A stretch of DNA of 64,000 nt from contig CANLVN010000001.1 in assembly GCA_947494705.1 (NCBI GenBank), positions 124,001-188,000 on the forward strand. Direction: 5' to 3'. The translations under genes and the position numbers were made by a program. The notes under the pieces are model-generated. The model was not told the DNA's origin. It ran no database searches and worked only from the letters and a program-made list of their open reading frames with translations. This DNA is from an uncultured Erythrobacter sp. (lineage in GTDB: Bacteria > Pseudomonadota > Alphaproteobacteria > Sphingomonadales > Sphingomonadaceae). Positions 54,586 through 63,054 of this stretch are shown one piece after another (the first letter of the stretch is position 1; each line of letters opens with the position of its first letter).

Positions 54586-55974
54586 CTACCCGCCACTTTT
54601 CGGCATCAGGTCGAGCGTTGCGGCCGTCAGCGCCTCGGTCGCAGTCGCGATCACCACGGGCGCGTCGGGGGCCCAGAAGGGCGAATGCAGGCTCGGCAGT
54701 TCGATCTCGCCGCGCTGGGATGCCTGGAATTCTTCCATCGGCACCCCACCCACCCAGAAGATGAGCGTCTGCACATTATCGGGGTCGGCGCGATAAAACT
54801 GGCCGAAATCTTCGCCGCCCATAACGCTGGGCACTTCCTGGATGCGCTCGCCAAAGCGAGGGGACAGTCCTGCCATCACTTCTTCGGTGAACTCAGGGTG
54901 GTTGTAGGTCGAAGGGGTATACGGCTCCTGCACGGTCACCTTGGGCAGCTTGTCCTCTGGCATACCCGCTGCGAGCGCTTCGCCACGCGCGATCCGCGCA
55001 ATCCCGCTCAAGAGCTGTTCGCGCACTTCATCGGTGTAGCTGCGCACCGTGATCTGAAGACGCGCCTCGTCGCTGATGATGTTGTGCTTTGAGCCGGCGG
55101 CGAAGCTGCCCACTGTCACGACTGCCGGGTCGAGCGGGTTGATCTCACGGCTCACCAGCGTTTGCAGCCGCATCACAATGCTCGACCCGATGACCAGCGG
55201 GTCCTTGGTCGTATGCGGATAAGCGCCGTGGCCGCCGATGCCGGGGATCACCACGTCGACGCTGTCGACGTTGGCGAGCGCATAGCCCTTCGAATAGCCG
55301 ATGAAGCCCGCTGGTGCCTGCGCCGCATCGTGGAAGGCGAGCACATAGTCAGGTTTGGGGAAGCGTTCGTAGAGGCCGTCCTCGAGCATCGCCAGCGCGC
55401 CCTCGCCCGTCTCTTCAGCGGGTTGCAGGATCATGACCAGCGTGCCCGACCACTCGTCGCGGCGCTCGACCAGTTGCTGAGCAGTGCCAACCCACGCCGT
55501 CATGTGCAGATCGTGTCCGCAGGCATGCATCACGCCGGTCTCCACCCCGTTCGCCGGGACGGCGGTGCGCGTCGAGGCGTAGGGAAGCCCTGTTTGCTCG
55601 ACCACCGGCAACCCATCCATGTCGGCGCGCAGCATGACGGTCGGCCCTTCGCCATTGCGCAGGACCGCGACCACGCCGGTGCGCCCGACACCTTCGGTCA
55701 CTTCGAAGCCCATTGCGCGGGCGCGTTCCGCCAACTTGGCAGCAGTCTCGTGCTCCTCGAAGCTGAGTTCGGGGTTGGCATGCAGGTCCTTGTAGAGATC
55801 GACCAGCGCGGGCATGTCTTCCATCACCGAGGCGCGCAACTCACCTCCATCCGACGTCTCGCTCGTTTCCATGTGAGCGTCGGCCAATGCCGGTGTCTCC
55901 GATCCCAGCGCCGCCGCTCCGGCCAGTGCGAGGGCCATTGCCGGTGCGAGTGCAAGTCGTTGTTTGCGTGTCAT
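54586..55974 (-). CDS. Exported M20-family amidohydrolase/peptidase
   Basis: 462 aa with a signal peptide (LALAPAMALALAGAAALG). Metal-dependent hydrolase of the M20D (amidohydrolase, N-acyl amino acid deacylase) group: metal ligands in VMHACGHDLHMTAW, the Glu pair in LQPAEETGEGALAML, AFHDA, GGHGAYPHTTKDP in the dimer domain, and the late GGEDFGQF. Substrate probably an N-acyl amino acid or peptide in the periplasm. GGGGAG 5 bases before the ATG. The element at 55988-56020 lies just upstream. Confidence 0.9.
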   Translation of the reverse strand: MTRKQRLALAPAMALALAGAAALGSETPALADAHMETSETSDGGELRASVMEDMPALVDLYKDLHANPELSFEEHETAAKLAERARAMGFEVTEGVGRTGVVAVLRNGEGPTVMLRADMDGLPVVEQTGLPYASTRTAVPANGVETGVMHACGHDLHMTAWVGTAQQLVERRDEWSGTLVMILQPAEETGEGALAMLEDGLYERFPKPDYVLAFHDAAQAPAGFIGYSKGYALANVDSVDVVIPGIGGHGAYPHTTKDPLVIGSSIVMRLQTLVSREINPLDPAVVTVGSFAAGSKHNIISDEARLQITVRSYTDEVREQLLSGIARIARGEALAAGMPEDKLPKVTVQEPYTPSTYNHPEFTEEVMAGLSPRFGERIQEVPSVMGGEDFGQFYRADPDNVQTLIFWVGGVPMEEFQASQRGEIELPSLHSPFWAPDAPVVIATATEALTAATLDLMPKSGG

Positions 55975-55987
55975 TTCAACTCCCCTT

Positions 55988-56020
55988 TTCCTACAGGATG
56001 GAACACATGGAACACAGTCC
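55988..56020 (-). promoter_or_regulatory. 33-bp element shared with the amidohydrolase gene (copy 2)
   Basis: Minus strand GGAC-T-GTGTTCCAT, GTGTTCCAT, CCTGTAGGAA: 31 of 33 positions equal to copy 1 at 17018-17050. It ends 13 bp before the M20 hydrolase ATG. A GTTTT tract about 9 bases upstream is also shared. Confidence 0.65.
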
Positions 56021-56134
56021 TGAGGCTTAAAACTCCGGACATTTTGAGCACATCGAGAAATCCACCCTGCCCGCTAAAATTCAACTCAGCGCCCATCGCG
56101 GCATCACTGCCAAATCGCAAGGGCGTAGGAAATC

Positions 56135-57934
56135 TCAAAGCCCGTACCACAGCACCAACAGCACTGAGAGCGTCGTCACCATGATCGCTACCAAGGGCAG
56201 GCCGGTGCGGATGTAGTCGGCGAACTCGTATTGCCCCTCGGCCATGATGAGCATGTTGGTCTGGTACGCGATCGGGGTCGCATAACACAGGTTGCAGCCG
56301 AAGAGCACCGCGAGCACCAGCGGTTCGGGCGGCATGCCCACCGATGCGGCGATGCTGAAGGCGATTGGCGTACCAACCGTCGCGGCGGTCGCATTGGAAG
56401 CGAAGTTGGTGATGAATGTCACGAAAGCCATGATGGCCGCGATGATCAGCGCGGGTGGCAGGTAGTTGAGCCCGATCGACAGCGCATCACCCAGCCAAGC
56501 CGCCGCGCCGCTATCGTCGATCACACGCCCAATGGCGATGCTGGCCGCGACCAGCACGATCACCTGTCCAGAAAGCGCCCTGCCCACCCGGTCGAACTTA
56601 ACGCAGCCGGTCACGAACATCAGGATCGCCCCCGCCAGCGCGCTGATCGCAATGGGGAAAATGCCGATCGCTGCTGTGGCGACCGCAAAGCCCATGATCG
56701 CAGCCGAAAGCAACGCTTTGGATCGGCGCGGCAATTCGCGCCCGCCTTCGAGCATGAGCAGGCTGTCGGCCAGGGCGAAGCCCTGCAGGTCGTCCTTGAG
56801 GCCCATAACCAGCAGCACGTCGCCTTCGCTGATGCGCAGGTCGCCGCCTTCGGAATATTGCTCGCGTTCGCCGATGAGCCGTTCGGGACGGTGGATGCCC
56901 AGAACCGCGACCGAATAAAGGTCCGCGATACCAGAGGATGGCAAGGTGCGCGAAATCAGACGCGAATCCGCGGTGACGGTCATTTCGACGACCATCACGT
57001 CTGCATCGTTGGCCGAAGCACTGCGGCGGATGCGGTCGAGCACCCAGCTCGGCGCTAGCTCGCCCTTGAGTACGCGGGTAGCCTCTTCGAGATCGTCGTG
57101 GCTTCCCGAAATGTGCAGGCGCTGCTGCGGCTGTAGCTCTCCCAGCGGCGCGGTGTGAAAGGTGATGCCCTTGGGAAGTTTCTCTCGGATGGCGGCCAGT
57201 TCTTCGCCAGCGAGCATCGATTGGCTGCCAACGCGCAGGCGAGTGTGGAACTGCCGCTCAGCATGCAGCGCCTCTGTCCGGTTGTCGTCGAGCAGGCGTG
57301 GCATCACCAGCCACATGTAAGGCAGCGCCACCAGTGCGGCGAGCAGGACGATTGGGGTGAAATCGAATACCCCCATCTCGCGCATGCCGAGATCGACAGC
57401 GATCGAGACAACGAGGATATTGGTCGAGGTGCCGATGGTCGTGGCCAGCCCGCCGATCAGAGAGGCGGCGTTCAACGGCATCAGCGTCTTCGACGTCGAC
57501 ATCGCGCCGCGCGTTGCCAGCGCGGCGAAGATAGGGATCATCAGCACCAGCACCGGCGTGTTGTTGACGAACATCGACAGAACCAGCGCGATCAGCAGGG
57601 AGACCAGCAGGCCGAGCTGGAGATTGAACTTGAACACCCGCTCCAGAACACGCGCGGCAGGCTCAAGCGCGCCTGTCACCACCAGCCCCCTGCCCATGAT
57701 CATCAGCGCGCAAATGGTGATGAGCGCGTAATGGCCGAAACCGCCGAATGCGAGCGCCAGCCCGTCAATCGGGCGCGTGTCGGGCAGTGGGAAGAAATAG
57801 AGTCCCACCGCGATCACAGCGATGGTGAGCAGCGAGACGATCTCGATCGACATGCGCCCGCGCACGAACCCGACAAACATCAGGACCGTCACGATCATCG
57901 CGGCTAGCGCATGGTATGATGGAAAATCGAGCAT
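56135..57934 (-). CDS. SLC13/DASS-type carrier with central TrkA-C domains
   Basis: 599 aa. Two membrane halves, about residues 1-220 and 405-599, flanking a soluble middle with two TrkA-C domains (GITFHTAPLGELQPQQRLHI, then GDLRISEGDVLLVMGLKDDL). Family features: SMFVNNTPVLVLMIPIF, IGTSTNILV near the substrate/Na+ site, and in the second half FASNATAATVGTPIAFS. Transports dicarboxylates, sulfate or other anions. ATG at 57934 after an AGG. 160 bp downstream lies the M20 hydrolase start, same strand. Confidence 0.87.
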   Translation of the reverse strand: MLDFPSYHALAAMIVTVLMFVGFVRGRMSIEIVSLLTIAVIAVGLYFFPLPDTRPIDGLALAFGGFGHYALITICALMIMGRGLVVTGALEPAARVLERVFKFNLQLGLLVSLLIALVLSMFVNNTPVLVLMIPIFAALATRGAMSTSKTLMPLNAASLIGGLATTIGTSTNILVVSIAVDLGMREMGVFDFTPIVLLAALVALPYMWLVMPRLLDDNRTEALHAERQFHTRLRVGSQSMLAGEELAAIREKLPKGITFHTAPLGELQPQQRLHISGSHDDLEEATRVLKGELAPSWVLDRIRRSASANDADVMVVEMTVTADSRLISRTLPSSGIADLYSVAVLGIHRPERLIGEREQYSEGGDLRISEGDVLLVMGLKDDLQGFALADSLLMLEGGRELPRRSKALLSAAIMGFAVATAAIGIFPIAISALAGAILMFVTGCVKFDRVGRALSGQVIVLVAASIAIGRVIDDSGAAAWLGDALSIGLNYLPPALIIAAIMAFVTFITNFASNATAATVGTPIAFSIAASVGMPPEPLVLAVLFGCNLCYATPIAYQTNMLIMAEGQYEFADYIRTGLPLVAIMVTTLSVLLVLWYGL

Positions 57935-57957
57935 GATGCCTGTCCGTTCGGCATGTC

Positions 57958-57977
57958 CCAATTCGCTGAGCGATTGG
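57958..57977. promoter_or_regulatory. Near-perfect palindrome upstream of the carrier gene
   Basis: CCAATTCGCT and AGCGATTGG around one base, lacking only one base of perfect symmetry; 24 bp before the ATG. Possible operator. A separate perfect repeat GGCTCTTC/GAAGAGCC (9-base loop) lies at 58078-58102. Nothing else recognisable is seen from 57978 to 58182. Confidence 0.4.
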
Positions 57978-58182
57978 CAAGCGGATTCGCGTCTCCTGCC
58001 CTGTCAGGCCTCGATGGCCCGTGCCAGTTTCACTACGCGTTTCTGGTTGGGGTCGAGCAGACTGGTTCCGTAGAACCGGCTCTTCACCAGCCAAGAAGAG
58101 CCGAAAGAGGCGAGCAAGACCGCCCCACTCCTCCGACACGGAGGGGAGCGGCGGTTATTGCCGGATCAACTCAAAAGAAAAG

Positions 58183-58267
58183 TGGTGCCCCTGGCCCGAC
58201 TCGAACGGGCACTCCCGAAGGAAAGCGATTTTGAGTCGCTCGCGTCTACCAATTCCACCACAGGGGC
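58183..58267 (-). tRNA. tRNA-Leu (anticodon CAA), CCA encoded
   Basis: Read on the minus strand: acceptor GCCCCTG/CAGGGGC, D arm with TGGTAGACGC, anticodon arm AGCGA-CTCAAAA-TCGCT giving CAA, a long variable arm (CTTCGGGAG region), T arm with GTTCGAGTC, discriminator A and encoded CCA. 85 nt. A promoter candidate TTGCGA (58319-58314), 17 bases, TAACAG (58296-58291) lies upstream, partly within the next gene's end. Confidence 0.97.
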
Positions 58268-58290
58268 ACTGCGCATCTGCGCGAGCGCGG

Positions 58291-58319
58291 CTGTTAGCGA
58301 GGAGTGCGGATTATCGCAA
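58291..58319 (-). promoter_or_regulatory. Candidate promoter of tRNA-Leu
   Basis: Minus strand TTGCGA, 17-base spacer, TAACAG, ending 24 bases before the mature 5' end. It overlaps the last codons of the inositol monophosphatase family gene. Confidence 0.4.
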
Positions 58320-59129
58320 GCTTCCCGCGAGCAGCTTGTGCAGCTTCGAGTGCAGCGCGTCGTTGGCGGCGAGCACCTGCTTCGAATGGATCGGCTCGCT
58401 GCGGCCACGGAAATCGCTGACAAACCCGCCCGCTTCGCGCACCAGCAGGCATCCGGCGGCGGTATCCCAGTCGTTGAGACCGCTTTCCCAGAAACCGTCG
58501 AAGCGCCCTTGCGCGACATAGGCAAGGTCGAGCGAAGCCGCACCGAAGCGGCGGATACCGGCGACTTCGGGACCGATGGCGCCGAAGATGCGGCTCCATT
58601 CGGCGAAATCGCCGTGGCCACTGAAGGGAATGCCCGTCGCGATCAACGCGTCGGTAAGCCCACGCCGTGCCGACACGCGCAGCCGCGCGTCCTGCAACCA
58701 GGCGCCACGGGTCTTTTCCGCCCAGTACGTCGCGTCCTGAATGACATCGTAAACGACCGCGGCAGTCACTTCGCCCCAGCCCTTCCCATCAAGACGCGGC
58801 TCCTGCACCGCGATGCTGATCGCGAAATGCGGGATGCCGTGAAGGAAGTTGGAGGTGCCGTCGAGCGGGTCGATGATCCAGCGCGGCTTACCCTCGTCGC
58901 CTTCGATCACGCCCGCTTCTTCGAGCACGAAGCCCCAGCCCGGGCGTGCCGTGAGCAATTCGTCGTAAAGGGTGCGTTCGGCGCGCATATCGGCTTTGGA
59001 GACGAAATCCGCAGGGCCCTTGCGGCTCACCTGCAGGTGTTCGACCTCGCCAAAGTCGCGCCGCAAACGTCCTCCCGCCTTGCGCGCGGCGCGTTCCATC
59101 ACGCGGATCAGGCCTGAAAACATGCTCAT
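58311..59129 (-). CDS. Inositol monophosphatase family protein (SuhB-like)
   Basis: 272 aa Mg2+-dependent, Li+-sensitive phosphatase fold. Metal site motif 1 WIIDPLDGTSNFLHGIPHF and motif 2 LNDWDTAAGCLLVREAGG are intact; the upstream Glu pair lies in FVLEEAGVIEGDE. Substrate may be inositol phosphate or another sugar phosphate; E. coli SuhB also acts in rRNA antitermination. ATG at 59129; 6 bp after the efp stop, same strand, so probably co-transcribed with efp. Confidence 0.9.
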   Translation of the reverse strand: MSMFSGLIRVMERAARKAGGRLRRDFGEVEHLQVSRKGPADFVSKADMRAERTLYDELLTARPGWGFVLEEAGVIEGDEGKPRWIIDPLDGTSNFLHGIPHFAISIAVQEPRLDGKGWGEVTAAVVYDVIQDATYWAEKTRGAWLQDARLRVSARRGLTDALIATGIPFSGHGDFAEWSRIFGAIGPEVAGIRRFGAASLDLAYVAQGRFDGFWESGLNDWDTAAGCLLVREAGGFVSDFRGRSEPIHSKQVLAANDALHSKLHKLLAGSLR

Positions 59130-59135
59130 GGGAAG

Positions 59136-59699
59136 TTAGCCAGCCTTCCCGACATAGGTCTGCTCATAGACGTCGACCACGATCCGAGTGCCGCTTTCGA
59201 TATGCGGGGGGACCATGATGCGCACGCCGTTATCGAGCACGGCGGGCTTGTAGCTGGAAGAGGCAGTCTGTCCCTTCACCACCGCGTCGGCCTCGACAAT
59301 CTCGGCTTCGATCTGCGCGGGCAGTTCGACGCTGATGGGCTTTTCTTCCCAAAGTTCGAGCATCACCTGCATTCCGTCCTGAAGGAACGGGCGCGCATCG
59401 CCCAGCAAATCGCTAGGCAGGTTGATCTGCTCGTAGGTGTTGGTGTCCATGAATACGAGCATGTCGCCGTCTTCGTAGAGGAACTGATATTCCTGGGTGT
59501 CGAGGCGCACCTTCTCGACCGTGTCGGCGCTGCGGAAACGGACGTTGGTTTTACGACCGTCCTGCAGGTTCTTCATCTCGACCTGCATGTAGGCACCGCC
59601 CTTGCCAGGCTGAGTGTGCTGGATCTTGGCGACTTTCCAGATGCCGTTTTCGTATTCGATGATGTTGCCGGGACGGATGTCGACGCCGCTGATCTTCAT
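59136..59699 (-). CDS. efp: Translation elongation factor P
   Basis: 187 aa, the canonical length. Relieves ribosome stalling at polyproline. Domain I carries the modified loop as [17 protein letters not shown] (Lys in PGKG); domain II around [15 protein letters not shown]; the end is [18 protein letters not shown]. The ATG at 59699 ([12 protein letters not shown]) is the standard start; the frame continues upstream to 59807 without homology. Divergent from the next gene. Confidence 0.97.
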   Translation of the reverse strand: MKISGVDIRPGNIIEYENGIWKVAKIQHTQPGKGGAYMQVEMKNLQDGRKTNVRFRSADTVEKVRLDTQEYQFLYEDGDMLVFMDTNTYEQINLPSDLLGDARPFLQDGMQVMLELWEEKPISVELPAQIEAEIVEADAVVKGQTASSSYKPAVLDNGVRIMVPPHIESGTRIVVDVYEQTYVGKAG

Positions 59700-59784
59700 G
59701 GGGAATGTGCTTTCTTGCGTGATGGGGCCGGGGCGATGGATCGTGGCCATCCGCCGCCGCCCCTGAAACCAAAGCGCGCCAATA

Positions 59785-59812
59785 GCCGCTTGACCCCGGC
59801 ACGGCAAGCGGC
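59785..59812. repeat. Perfect inverted repeat between efp and the divergent gene
   Basis: GCCGCTTG and CAAGCGGC, 12-base loop, about 86 bp upstream of the efp ATG. Could be an operator or an efp leader hairpin; no T run. Confidence 0.45.
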
Positions 59813-59923
59813 GGAACCTTTGCGGTTCGACCGAGATGCCTGCCTGTGCGCTTTCATGGTTAATTCGGTGGTCAGCCCCGATATGCGATGTTACGCAAAA
59901 TCCGCAAGGACCCCCGGACAGAC

Positions 59924-60310
59924 ATGAAGACGATCCACGTAATCCTCCTCACTGCTTTTGCGGCTGCACTCGCCGCGATCTCGCCCGCCGCCGGACAGGG
60001 GGAGCGCACCCCTGCTTCGAGCAGCGGCCCGCTCGCCACACTGCCACATGGAGCCTATGGTTGTGCGCTGCCCGGCGATGCGGGCGGTGCTGCCTACAAG
60101 CCGGTTGCCGGCGAAGACTTCCGCATCATTCCGGCCTCGCGCTATTCCACTACCGCAGGCGAAGGCACCTACATCCTGCGTGGGCGCGAACTGACCTTTA
60201 CGCGCGGCCCGAAGAAGGGTGAGCGGTTCCAGCGCGTGGGCGAGAATCAGCTTCGCAAGATCGCACGCGACGGAAGCGTCACCGAAATTCTCTGCACGCG
60301 CGGTCGGTAA
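59924..60310 (+). CDS. Small secreted protein of unknown function
   Basis: 128 aa. The N-terminus [18 protein letters not shown] is a signal peptide (cleavage near PAAGQG). The mature part has two Cys ([10 protein letters not shown] and EILCTRGR) that could pair, and the pattern [20 protein letters not shown] then [20 protein letters not shown], a beta-rich domain. I do not recognise a family. The ATG at 59924 starts the signal peptide; an upstream frame start at 59888 is unlikely. It converges on the M23 peptidase gene with a 5-bp gap. Confidence 0.65.
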   Translation: MKTIHVILLTAFAAALAAISPAAGQGERTPASSSGPLATLPHGAYGCALPGDAGGAAYKPVAGEDFRIIPASRYSTTAGEGTYILRGRELTFTRGPKKGERFQRVGENQLRKIARDGSVTEILCTRGR

Positions 60311-60315
60311 GGCCG

Positions 60316-61017
60316 CTATCGCGATCCAGCGGTAAGCAGCGGATAAGGGTTCAGCGCAGTTCCGGGCTCCCACCACCGCGCATCCTGCGTGGTCTCGATC
60401 AGCGCGAAATGCAGGTGCGGCGCATCGAGATTTGCGTTCCCCGTACTGCCTACCGTTCCCAGCCTCTGCCCCGCCCGTACTCGCTGGCCTTCGCGCAGAC
60501 CCGATGCGTAGCTGTCGAGATGGGCATAATAATAGATCGTCAACCGGTCTGGGCTGCGCACATAGATCGTCTTTCCGCCAGCATCCGAATTGTGCAGCTT
60601 TGAGACCGTGCCTTCGCGCGCGGCGATCACTGCCGTGCCGATCGGTGCCATGATGTCGATCGCCTCATGCGTCCGCCCCCCTTCCGCACCTCGACGGTCG
60701 AGGAAGGTATCGGACAGATCCCCCGCTTCGACGCCCTCGACAGGAATTTGCAAGGCAGCTTGAGAGACCGATCCGTCGCGCGGTTCGGAACCGGCGACGG
60801 GAGGTTCGGTGCCCTCGCCGGCTGAGCCTTCAACCGGCCCGTCGTCCATGCCGCCGGGATCTCCGGTGTCGCCAGGGTCGGCGGCATCCAAGTTCGTGCC
60901 GGGTTCATCCTGCCGTTCGTTCGCCTGTTCGAGCCAGGTTCCTCCGAAGACGATCCACGCCGCCGATGTCAGCGTCGCGGTGACCACGATTGTCAGTATC
61001 CTGTCGGCGAACTTCAT
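60316..61017 (-). CDS. M23-family peptidoglycan endopeptidase
   Basis: 233 aa with one N-terminal membrane segment (residues about 8-25), an acidic Gly/Pro/Asp-rich linker, and a LytM domain: zinc ligands in RTHEAIDIMAP (H-x-x-x-D) and DAPHLHFALIE (H-x-H). Residues are complete, so catalytic activity is likely. Acts on cell-wall cross-links. The next gene upstream, also for the cell wall, is an L,D-transpeptidase 42 bp away on the same strand. Confidence 0.9.
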   Translation of the reverse strand: MKFADRILTIVVTATLTSAAWIVFGGTWLEQANERQDEPGTNLDAADPGDTGDPGGMDDGPVEGSAGEGTEPPVAGSEPRDGSVSQAALQIPVEGVEAGDLSDTFLDRRGAEGGRTHEAIDIMAPIGTAVIAAREGTVSKLHNSDAGGKTIYVRSPDRLTIYYYAHLDSYASGLREGQRVRAGQRLGTVGSTGNANLDAPHLHFALIETTQDARWWEPGTALNPYPLLTAGSR

Positions 61018-61059
61018 CGCATTTCCCCCTTTAGTCCTTCGTCTTCCCAGAGCGCCGTC

Positions 61060-62352
61060 TTACGCTTCGAAAATCACTTCGGTGCTCTGCGACACCATCT
61101 GCGCAAGCCGCGCCGCATCCCAGTTGGTCAGCCGGACGCATCCGCTCGATTGCGCGCGTCCGATGGTTTCAGGATCCGGGGTGCCGTGGATACCATAGTG
61201 CTCTTTCGACAGGTCGATCCATACGACACCCACCGGCGAATTCGGACCCGGCGGCAAAGTGTAGACCTCGCCTTGCGCAGCGTCCGAGCCCGCCAGCACT
61301 TCGGGATCGTAGCGATAGTCGGGCATGTAGGCTTTGCCCTGAATGTCCCATTCGCCCAGTGGCAGCGGAAATTGCGAGGAGCCAGAGGACACGGTGAACA
61401 AGGCGACCAGTTCTTCGCCATTATAGGCTTTCAGCGTCTTGCCAGCCTTGCTCACAACGATGCGATCCACCTCAGGCTGCTGTGTGCCGACGCCCAGCGA
61501 AGCGAGCGTGCGCTGCCAGTCGCCGTCTTCCACCGAACCCGGAGCGATGCGATCCGCGCCGATGTTCGGCACGCGGATCTGCTGCCCCGGAGTGAAGTAA
61601 CTGTCGGCTGAGCCGGTCGACGACGAGCTGCTATCGCTACTGGATTCGCTCGCTTGCTGTTCAGATTCAGTGCTTCCCGCCGGTTTCCCATTGGGGTTCA
61701 GCCTTCGGAGCACCTCTGCGGTCGTGTGAAACCGCTCGGCAAGCTTCTCTTCCAGCGACTTGTAGCCCATTCTTTCCAACTCTGCCTTGGCGGCGGTGTC
61801 TTCCGGAATATCGGTGTAGCTTTCCTGCGCCCAGCTCGTCGGAATCGTCACTACGCGGGTTGCCGGAATCGCGTCCCAGTCACCCAGAGCTTCTTTGGTC
61901 GCGGCATCATTCTGACCGGTTACTTCCAGCCCGTTAGCCTCCTGAAAACCGCGCAGGGCGTTTTCGGTGCTCATTCCCATCTTGCCGTCGATCACGCCAG
62001 GTCCGAAGCCTGTGCGGTCGAGGACGACCTGCAATCGCATGGTCGGACGATCTTGGGCGTCGGGCATGTCGGAAGACTGGCTGTCCTGAGCCATATCGTC
62101 GTCGCTGGATGCGGTATCCTCGCCATTGTCGCTATCCTGGCTCAGATAACGCTCGTCATTCGAGGCCATCGAGTCGGCTAGGTTGTCCTCGCTATAGGTT
62201 TCATAGCCGTAGTCAGGCGTCGCTTGCTGCTCGGCGACCTGGGCGCTGTCCGCGTTATCATCTTCGGATTCGAAGGTGCACGCGGCGACCAGCGAAGCGG
62301 CGCTGGCAGCGAGAAGGAGGTTGCGAATGGTGGGCGATTTGAATGAGGTCAT
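61060..62352 (-). CDS. L,D-transpeptidase lipoprotein with peptidoglycan-binding domain
   Basis: 430 aa. Signal peptide with lipobox LVAAC. An Asp/Ser-rich stretch, then a PG-binding-1 domain (LQVVLDRTGFGPGVIDGKMG at about 107-126), a Ser-rich linker (about 232-248), and a C-terminal YkuD domain with the catalytic HGTPDPETIGRAQSSGCVRL (His and Cys present). Makes 3-3 cross-links or anchors lipoproteins. Next to an M23 peptidase, so a cell-wall pair. Confidence 0.92.
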   Translation of the reverse strand: MTSFKSPTIRNLLLAASAASLVAACTFESEDDNADSAQVAEQQATPDYGYETYSEDNLADSMASNDERYLSQDSDNGEDTASSDDDMAQDSQSSDMPDAQDRPTMRLQVVLDRTGFGPGVIDGKMGMSTENALRGFQEANGLEVTGQNDAATKEALGDWDAIPATRVVTIPTSWAQESYTDIPEDTAAKAELERMGYKSLEEKLAERFHTTAEVLRRLNPNGKPAGSTESEQQASESSSDSSSSSTGSADSYFTPGQQIRVPNIGADRIAPGSVEDGDWQRTLASLGVGTQQPEVDRIVVSKAGKTLKAYNGEELVALFTVSSGSSQFPLPLGEWDIQGKAYMPDYRYDPEVLAGSDAAQGEVYTLPPGPNSPVGVVWIDLSKEHYGIHGTPDPETIGRAQSSGCVRLTNWDAARLAQMVSQSTEVIFEA

Positions 62353-62411
62353 CGGGGCATTTCTCCAGGGTTTACTGGAACAATGCGCACGGGACCACTT
62401 GGCTCCCGGTT

Positions 62412-63047
62412 TCAGCTTCCGGCGATGACCTTTTGGAAGGCTTTGACGGCCACAACCTCATCCGCATTCCAAACCGCGCCCGATACGGCGAGAAAATCTG
62501 TGCCTGCCTCGACCAGCGGTCCGCAATTGGCCGGCGTGATGCCGCCGATGGCAACGACCGGAATTTCGAACAGCTTGACCCACCATTCAATGATGTCGAG
62601 CGTCGGACGTTCGGCATCGCCCTTGTCTTTCGTGGCGCTTTCGAAAAACGCACCGAAGGCGACGTAGTCCGCCCCGGCCTCACCTGCTTCCATCGCAAGG
62701 TGTTTGCTGGCGTGGCAGGTCACCCCGATCTGCGCCTCGCGTCCCAGTTCTTCGCGGGCTTCTTTAGGATCGCCATCGTCCTGCCCAAGATGCACGCCGT
62801 CCGCGCGCAGTCGCTTTGCCAGTGCTACGCTGTCGTTGACTATGAAGGCGACCTCGTGCGCAGCGCAGATCGCCTGCAGTGGTTCGGCGAGCCGCGCGGC
62901 TTCGTGCTGATCCATCCCTTTCACGCGAAACTGAAAGGCCGCGACAACCCCCTTACCCGCCGACAGCGCGCGTTCGAGCCGCTGCGGGAACTCCCCGCCC
63001 ACTTCGGGCGGAGAGATCAGGTAGAGCTGGGTACCGGGATCGGACAA
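62412..63047 (-). CDS. thiE: Thiamine-phosphate synthase
   Basis: Joins HMP-PP and thiazole phosphate. 211 aa, the same as E. coli ThiE. TIM barrel: LYLISPPEVGGEFPQRLERAL, FIVNDSVALAKRLRADGVHL and GQDDGDPKEAREELG, VTCHASKHLAMEAGEAGAD, VAFGAFFESATK and VVAIGGITPANCGPLVEAG. The start is the TTG at 63047: AAGG lies 5 bases upstream and no ATG or GTG fits; the frame further up is inside the aldolase gene. It begins 7 bp after the fda stop. Confidence 0.9.
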   Translation of the reverse strand: MSDPGTQLYLISPPEVGGEFPQRLERALSAGKGVVAAFQFRVKGMDQHEAARLAEPLQAICAAHEVAFIVNDSVALAKRLRADGVHLGQDDGDPKEAREELGREAQIGVTCHASKHLAMEAGEAGADYVAFGAFFESATKDKGDAERPTLDIIEWWVKLFEIPVVAIGGITPANCGPLVEAGTDFLAVSGAVWNADEVVAVKAFQKVIAGS

Positions 63048-63054
63048 GTGGGCC

